A stretch of DNA of 6,927 nucleotides from Bacteroidales bacterium (lineage in GTDB: Bacteria; Bacteroidota; Bacteroidia; Bacteroidales; VadinHA17): positions 1-6,927 of the forward strand of contig DOZA01000176.1 of assembly GCA_003518245.1 (NCBI GenBank). The letters are read 5' to 3'. A model generated the notes under the pieces. That model was not told where the DNA came from and made no database searches. It saw nothing but the letters and a program-made list of their open reading frames with translations. This document shows, piece after piece, positions 6,299-6,927 of the stretch. A program made the position numbers and the translations under genes. Within the stretch, counting starts at the first letter, position 1, and each line of letters begins with the position of its first letter.

Positions 6299-6927
6299 CG
6301 GAATTCATGATTTTGCCAGGTCTGCATTCCATCACCTTTAAGCACTTGAAGGATCTCTCCATCCTTATTCCGGTCTTCCTTCTCATCTGGCAGGTTCAGA
6401 TAACAAAGCAGACTTTCTTCTCCGTCAGTGCCTCTCTTCAGTTCAACTTCTCTTACCTGTTCTATGTATGCAAACTTCTCAAAATCATTATATGTCAGTC
6501 CCCCCAACAAGAGAGTCTCACGGTCATCCTCTGTTGTAAATGTGAATAAAACATTGTTCCGCGATTTTATGGCGTTGCTCCGGGTCAGGGGAGAATAGGT
6601 TCTCCGGCCGTATTCCAATGGTTCGCCGCCACTGAATCCGTCAACCATCGCAAAGTCATCTGATACATCAACCCCGCGATATAACTTTGCATCATAAAGA
6701 GCATATATCTCTTTAACCTGAAGAGTATCATCTGAGTTATTTATTATTCCTCCGGATGCGCTTATAAATCCATAATCATTATAAAGGATAAATGTAAATA
6801 AAAGCCCGGGAGAGCTCTCTTTTTCAAGCTTTATATCCAGAGCCAGTCCATCACCAAAAGTATCACTGACCATTCGTTTTTTCCATGTCCTGATGAAACC
6901 ATCATCGGCAGAATTCCAGTCATTTAT
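6256..6927 (-). CDS. Upstream fragment of the same GH36-like gene: N-terminal beta-sandwich, cut by the window edge and a frameshift
   Basis: The frame is open from the right edge of the window (first readable residues INDWNSADDGFIRTWKK) to a TAA at 6256-6258. That gives 223 residues; the start is outside the window and the ATG at 6873 is internal. The body is beta-rich and resembles the N-terminal supersandwich of GH36 alpha-galactosidases, with a 'GGIINNSDDTLQV' strand, 'MVDGFSGGEPLEYG', 'SNAIKSRNNVLFTF' and 'LLLGGLTYNDF'. The last residues in this frame, from about 'EGWLLLWRHLKI', do not look like the domain. Switching to the other frame after 'NHEFRCE' gives 'RLATSLASSEDIIIAVENV', which flows smoothly into the rest of the enzyme. 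I therefore read this and the fragment ending at 4085 as one gene of at least about 946 residues, broken by a single-base deletion or a sequencing error. No secretion signal is visible because the N-terminus is missing. Confidence 0.7.
   Translation of the reverse strand: MNDWNSADDGFIRTWKKRMVSDTFGDGLALDIKLEKESSPGLLFTFILYNDYGFISASGGIINNSDDTLQVKEIYALYDAKLYRGVDVSDDFAMVDGFSGGEPLEYGRRTYSPLTRSNAIKSRNNVLFTFTTEDDRETLLLGGLTYNDFEKFAYIEQVREVELKRGTDGEESLLCYLNLPDEKEDRNKDGEILQVLKGDGMQTWQNHEFRCEGWLLLWRHLKI
6259..6304 (-). other. Frameshift site splitting the GH36-like gene
   Basis: The upstream frame hits TAA at 6258-6256, and the downstream frame is closed on its 5' side by TGA at 6307-6305, so the shift must lie between these points. 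Read on the - strand, the upstream frame runs ...TGC GAA GGC TGG. Re-reading one base at 6292 (as if one A had been lost from GAAAGG) gives ...C-E-R-L-A-T-S-L-A-S-S-E-D, which continues the downstream protein. No classical X-XXY-YYZ slippery heptamer is present, so programmed -1 frameshifting is not supported. A mutation or an assembly/sequencing error is more likely. Confidence 0.7.

Noticed and set aside
6259..6304. Programmed -1 ribosomal frameshifting
   Set aside because: There is no slippery heptamer and no obvious strong stem-loop just after the shift window. GH36-type enzymes are not known to use recoding.

Overview
The window looks like part of a carbohydrate-degradation (CAZyme) locus from a Bacteroidota bacterium, most plausibly a Bacteroidales/Marinilabiliales-type environmental lineage. 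This rests on three things: moderately AT-rich DNA; large multidomain glycan-active enzymes side by side; and an 'RRKFIKG' Tat-type leader running into a lipobox-like cysteine, a style common in that phylum. The taxonomic call is inference, because there is no rRNA, SusC/SusD pair or other marker gene here. A PVC-group origin (Planctomycetota, Lentisphaerota) is not excluded.

Layout. (1) 1-1650, + strand: the 3' part of a large gene whose start lies before the window. It encodes what looks like the end of a TIM-barrel hydrolase, followed by beta domains, a discoidin-like (F5/8 type C) module and a C-terminal beta domain. (2) 1700-4039, + strand: a complete 779-residue exported protein that resembles a divergent GH95 (alpha-L-fucosidase/alpha-L-galactosidase superfamily) enzyme. 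It lies 49 bp downstream of gene 1 and is probably co-transcribed with it. (3) 4085-6927, - strand, converging on gene 2 with a 45-bp gap: a third large enzyme with a GH36/clan GH-D-like architecture (N-terminal beta-sandwich, extra jelly-roll-like module, TIM barrel, C-terminal beta domains). It runs off the right edge of the window and is split by a one-base frameshift near 6292.

How they fit together. All three look like exo-acting or accessory enzymes on a complex, perhaps fucose- and/or galactose-containing, polysaccharide. Gene 2 would sit in or pass through the envelope as a Tat substrate or lipoprotein. The leaders of genes 1 and 3 are outside the window. Substrates are inferred from fold resemblance only. 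No RNA genes, mobile elements, CRISPR arrays or long repeats were seen. No gene-free stretch exceeds 50 bp. The most notable observations are the frameshift in the GH36-like gene, apparent substitutions at catalytic positions of the GH95-like protein, and two multidomain enzymes that I cannot place confidently in a characterised family.
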